A stretch of DNA of 32,691 nucleotides. Source: an uncultured Moraxella sp. Its GTDB lineage: Bacteria > Pseudomonadota > Gammaproteobacteria > Pseudomonadales > Moraxellaceae. The notes under the pieces were generated by a model. It saw only the letters and a program-made list of their open reading frames with translations. It did not search any database and was not told the origin of the DNA. The translations under genes and the position numbers were made by a program. The stretch covers positions 1 through 32,691 of the forward strand of contig NZ_CAMCBS010000021.1 of the NCBI RefSeq assembly GCF_945873075.1, written 5' to 3'. This document shows, piece by piece, positions 31,020 through 32,691 of the stretch (within the stretch, counting starts at the first letter, position 1; every line of letters begins with the position of its first letter).

Positions 31020-32270
31020 ATGAAATTACCCAAGCCGCCCACTTTATCAGAACTAGAAGCAAGTGATATTTCGTCTGTGCTTTTGGGATATTTGGCAGAG
31101 CATCCACCAACAGATGCCAAGGGGCGTTATTTGTCATGGGAGCAGTTTCGCTATCGCCATCCGACTGATAGCAAACGGCGCTGGCTTGCTCAAAAACTCA
31201 ACCACCATGCCATTATGCAGTCGATACATATTGGTGGTTATCAATTCTCATATTGCTTACCACAAAGCCTGCAAGCCAAGCTATATCACATTGAGCATCG
31301 CTATCAGCAATGGCAATGGTCCATTGATACCGAAGAACTGCTCTTTGAAGAGCCGATTAGCAGTGCTCAGCTTGAAGGTGCATCTACCACACGCAAGGTT
31401 GCCAAAGAGCTACTCGGCAGTCGCCGTGCACCTATAAACAAAAGCGAGGTGATGATTGTCAATAATTATCACTTGATGCAAGCGGTGAAACAACGATTAA
31501 CTCAACCGCTTGATATCGCTATGATTTTGCAATTACATCGCATCGCCACAGAAGGTGCGATTGACAATGATGCGATTTCGGGTGAATTTCGTCAAGATGA
31601 TGAGATTGTCATTGCTGATTATGACGGGCAAATTGTTCACCAACCCCCTGCATGGCAGACGCTACCTGTATTGATGCAGGCGTATTGTGATTTTGCCAAT
31701 GCCGATCATCAAGGGGATGACTTTATCCATCCGATTGTCAAAGCGATTATTCTGCATTTTTTACTCGGCTTTATTCATCCTTTTGGTGATGGCAATGGTA
31801 GAACTGCCCGAGCTTTGTTTTATTGGTCGCTACAAAAATCAGGCTATACGTATTTTGATTATATCTCCATCAGTCGCTTATTGCACAAAGCGCCCAAGCA
31901 GTATGCGCAAAGCTATATTGATGTAGAAACTGATGAATTGGATATGACTTATTTTATTGCTTATCAGCTCACCATCATTGATCGAGCCATTAACGATTTG
32001 CAGGCGTTGCTATCGATTGATCAAGCGCCGCAATCTATGCCAAAGCCCACACCTGCAAATCCACCTGTTGATTATAGCAATCTTAGTATCCATCAGTATC
32101 AGCTACTCACCAATACGCCAGCTGATCGAGTTTTGACCGCCAAACAAGTATCTAATGAGCTTGGCATCTCAGATAGTACCGCTCGTAAGCTACTCAATGA
32201 ACTTGAGAGCATGGGATTGGCAACCACTGTGCGTAATGGTCGTGGTAAGGGGTATTTGTTGGTGAAGTAG
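31020..32270 (+). CDS. Fic family AMP-transferase with N-terminal inhibitory motif and C-terminal winged helix
   Basis: 416 residues. The Fic motif HPFGDGNGRTAR starts at H253 and has all catalytic residues. The inhibitory motif (S/T)xxxE(G/N) is SAQLEG at residues 115-120, so this is a class II Fic in which E119 blocks productive ATP binding until relieved. An N-terminal domain (1-105, with SWEQFRYRHP) precedes it. The C-terminal region, from about residue 365, carries AKQVSNELGISDSTARKLL, a winged helix-turn-helix that could bind DNA. Fic enzymes AMPylate hydroxyl side chains of targets such as gyrase or GTPases; the target here is unknown. TGGA lies 8 bases before the ATG. A weak 7-bp hairpin (CCTTTAA/TTAAAGG, 32282-32304) follows the stop. 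Confidence 0.9.
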   Translation: MKLPKPPTLSELEASDISSVLLGYLAEHPPTDAKGRYLSWEQFRYRHPTDSKRRWLAQKLNHHAIMQSIHIGGYQFSYCLPQSLQAKLYHIEHRYQQWQWSIDTEELLFEEPISSAQLEGASTTRKVAKELLGSRRAPINKSEVMIVNNYHLMQAVKQRLTQPLDIAMILQLHRIATEGAIDNDAISGEFRQDDEIVIADYDGQIVHQPPAWQTLPVLMQAYCDFANADHQGDDFIHPIVKAIILHFLLGFIHPFGDGNGRTARALFYWSLQKSGYTYFDYISISRLLHKAPKQYAQSYIDVETDELDMTYFIAYQLTIIDRAINDLQALLSIDQAPQSMPKPTPANPPVDYSNLSIHQYQLLTNTPADRVLTAKQVSNELGISDSTARKLLNELESMGLATTVRNGRGKGYLLVK

Positions 32271-32394
32271 GATTAATGTTGCCTTTAAGTGCTTTAATTA
32301 AAGGTATGTTTTGCATGGTTTGAGATTTTGGTGATCTAATTAATCTCTCTAGTTTTTGGTTATATACCAAATGTTAAGCTAATTTCATCATTTG

Positions 32395-32441
32395 TTTATG
32401 GGTATAACCATAAAAACTTCATTATTTGAGTGTTTTTATGG
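32395..32441 (+). other. Alternative hairpins after fic
   Basis: TTTATGG (32395-32401) can pair with CCATAAA (32408-32414), or the longer CCATAAAAAC (32408-32417) can pair with GTTTTTATGG (32432-32441). The two pairings exclude each other. No gene was seen in 32271-32523. Confidence 0.45.
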
Positions 32442-32523
32442 CTATGATAAAAATCTGTGCTCACTGCTTTCGATAACCACTTGGGATAATTTATCCAGTT
32501 TCGTGCAGAGCAATGAAATCCTT

Positions 32524-32691
32524 TTATCTCCCCACATCCTGCAAATACCCAAAACAATAAAATGGCTCATGGTAATCATGGTACAGCTTTCTTAAGTTTG
32601 CTGTATCTCGACAAAGCATGGCGGTGCGGATATTTATTCGATAGACATCTAGGCAGGTGCGTAATGAGCCGATGAAATCTTTGGTTTCAGA
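32524..32691 (-). CDS. Possible C-terminal end of an unrecognised gene at the window edge
   Basis: On the minus strand a frame is open from the window edge for 55 codons to a TAA at 32524-32526. The peptide (KDFIGSLRTCLDVYRINIRT, then CRDTANLRKLYHDY and CFGYLQDVGR) looks like ordinary soluble protein, but I do not recognise a family and the part is short. A chance open frame is possible. Confidence 0.3.
   Translation of the reverse strand, partial: SETKDFIGSLRTCLDVYRINIRTAMLCRDTANLRKLYHDYHEPFYCFGYLQDVGR

Overview
The window looks like a chromosomal segment of a gammaproteobacterium of the Moraxellaceae (Moraxella or a close relative). I infer this from moderate GC (low-to-mid 40s % by eye), typical gammaproteobacterial housekeeping genes (zapE, sixA, yghU, pncB, lipB, a small 4.5S RNA), a LexA-like long-form UmuD next to UmuC, and the nitroreductase-gpsA-sixA order. 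The species cannot be fixed from the sequence alone.

Left part (1-9.3 kb) is metabolic. The tail of a fumarylacetoacetate-hydrolase-family gene is followed by a minus-strand pair: a signal-peptide serine-type sulfatase and its radical-SAM maturase. The maturase frame is cut by one in-frame TAG, with homologous sequence continuing in the same frame after it. Divergent from this pair is a three-gene TRAP transporter (dctP, dctQ, dctM). Next comes an acetoacetate-utilisation operon (scoA, scoB, thiolase) that would turn acetoacetate into acetyl-CoA.

Middle part (9.3-26.5 kb) is mostly conserved core with strong terminators between units. It starts with an AT-rich unknown gene that has its own near-consensus promoter. 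After it come a MipA/OmpV-type outer-membrane protein, yghU, pncB divergent from lipB (with a tandem-repeat leader), ppa, a phospholipase-D-type lipoprotein, an MFS transporter, rpiA and the SRP 4.5S RNA. A tight minus-strand operon follows (alpha/beta hydrolase, zapE, nitroreductase, gpsA, sixA). Three lipoproteins, the last an M48 metalloprotease, close this part.

Right part (26.5-32.7 kb) is accessory and worn. It holds umuD-umuC, a non-coding stretch of stacked hairpins, a ParE/RelE-type toxin with a ribbon-helix-helix antitoxin, and short direct repeats resembling an insertion-sequence end. Two truncated genes (a TpsB-like secretion gene and a Fic gene) point away from one junction. An orphan HipB-like regulator has two identical operator-like inverted repeats upstream. 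An intact Fic AMP-transferase is preceded by seven 10-bp tandem units. No transposase, integrase, tRNA or CRISPR array was seen. The most unusual signals are the maturase stop codon, the helically phased repeats before fic, the twin operators before the orphan HipB, and the shared junction of the two broken genes.
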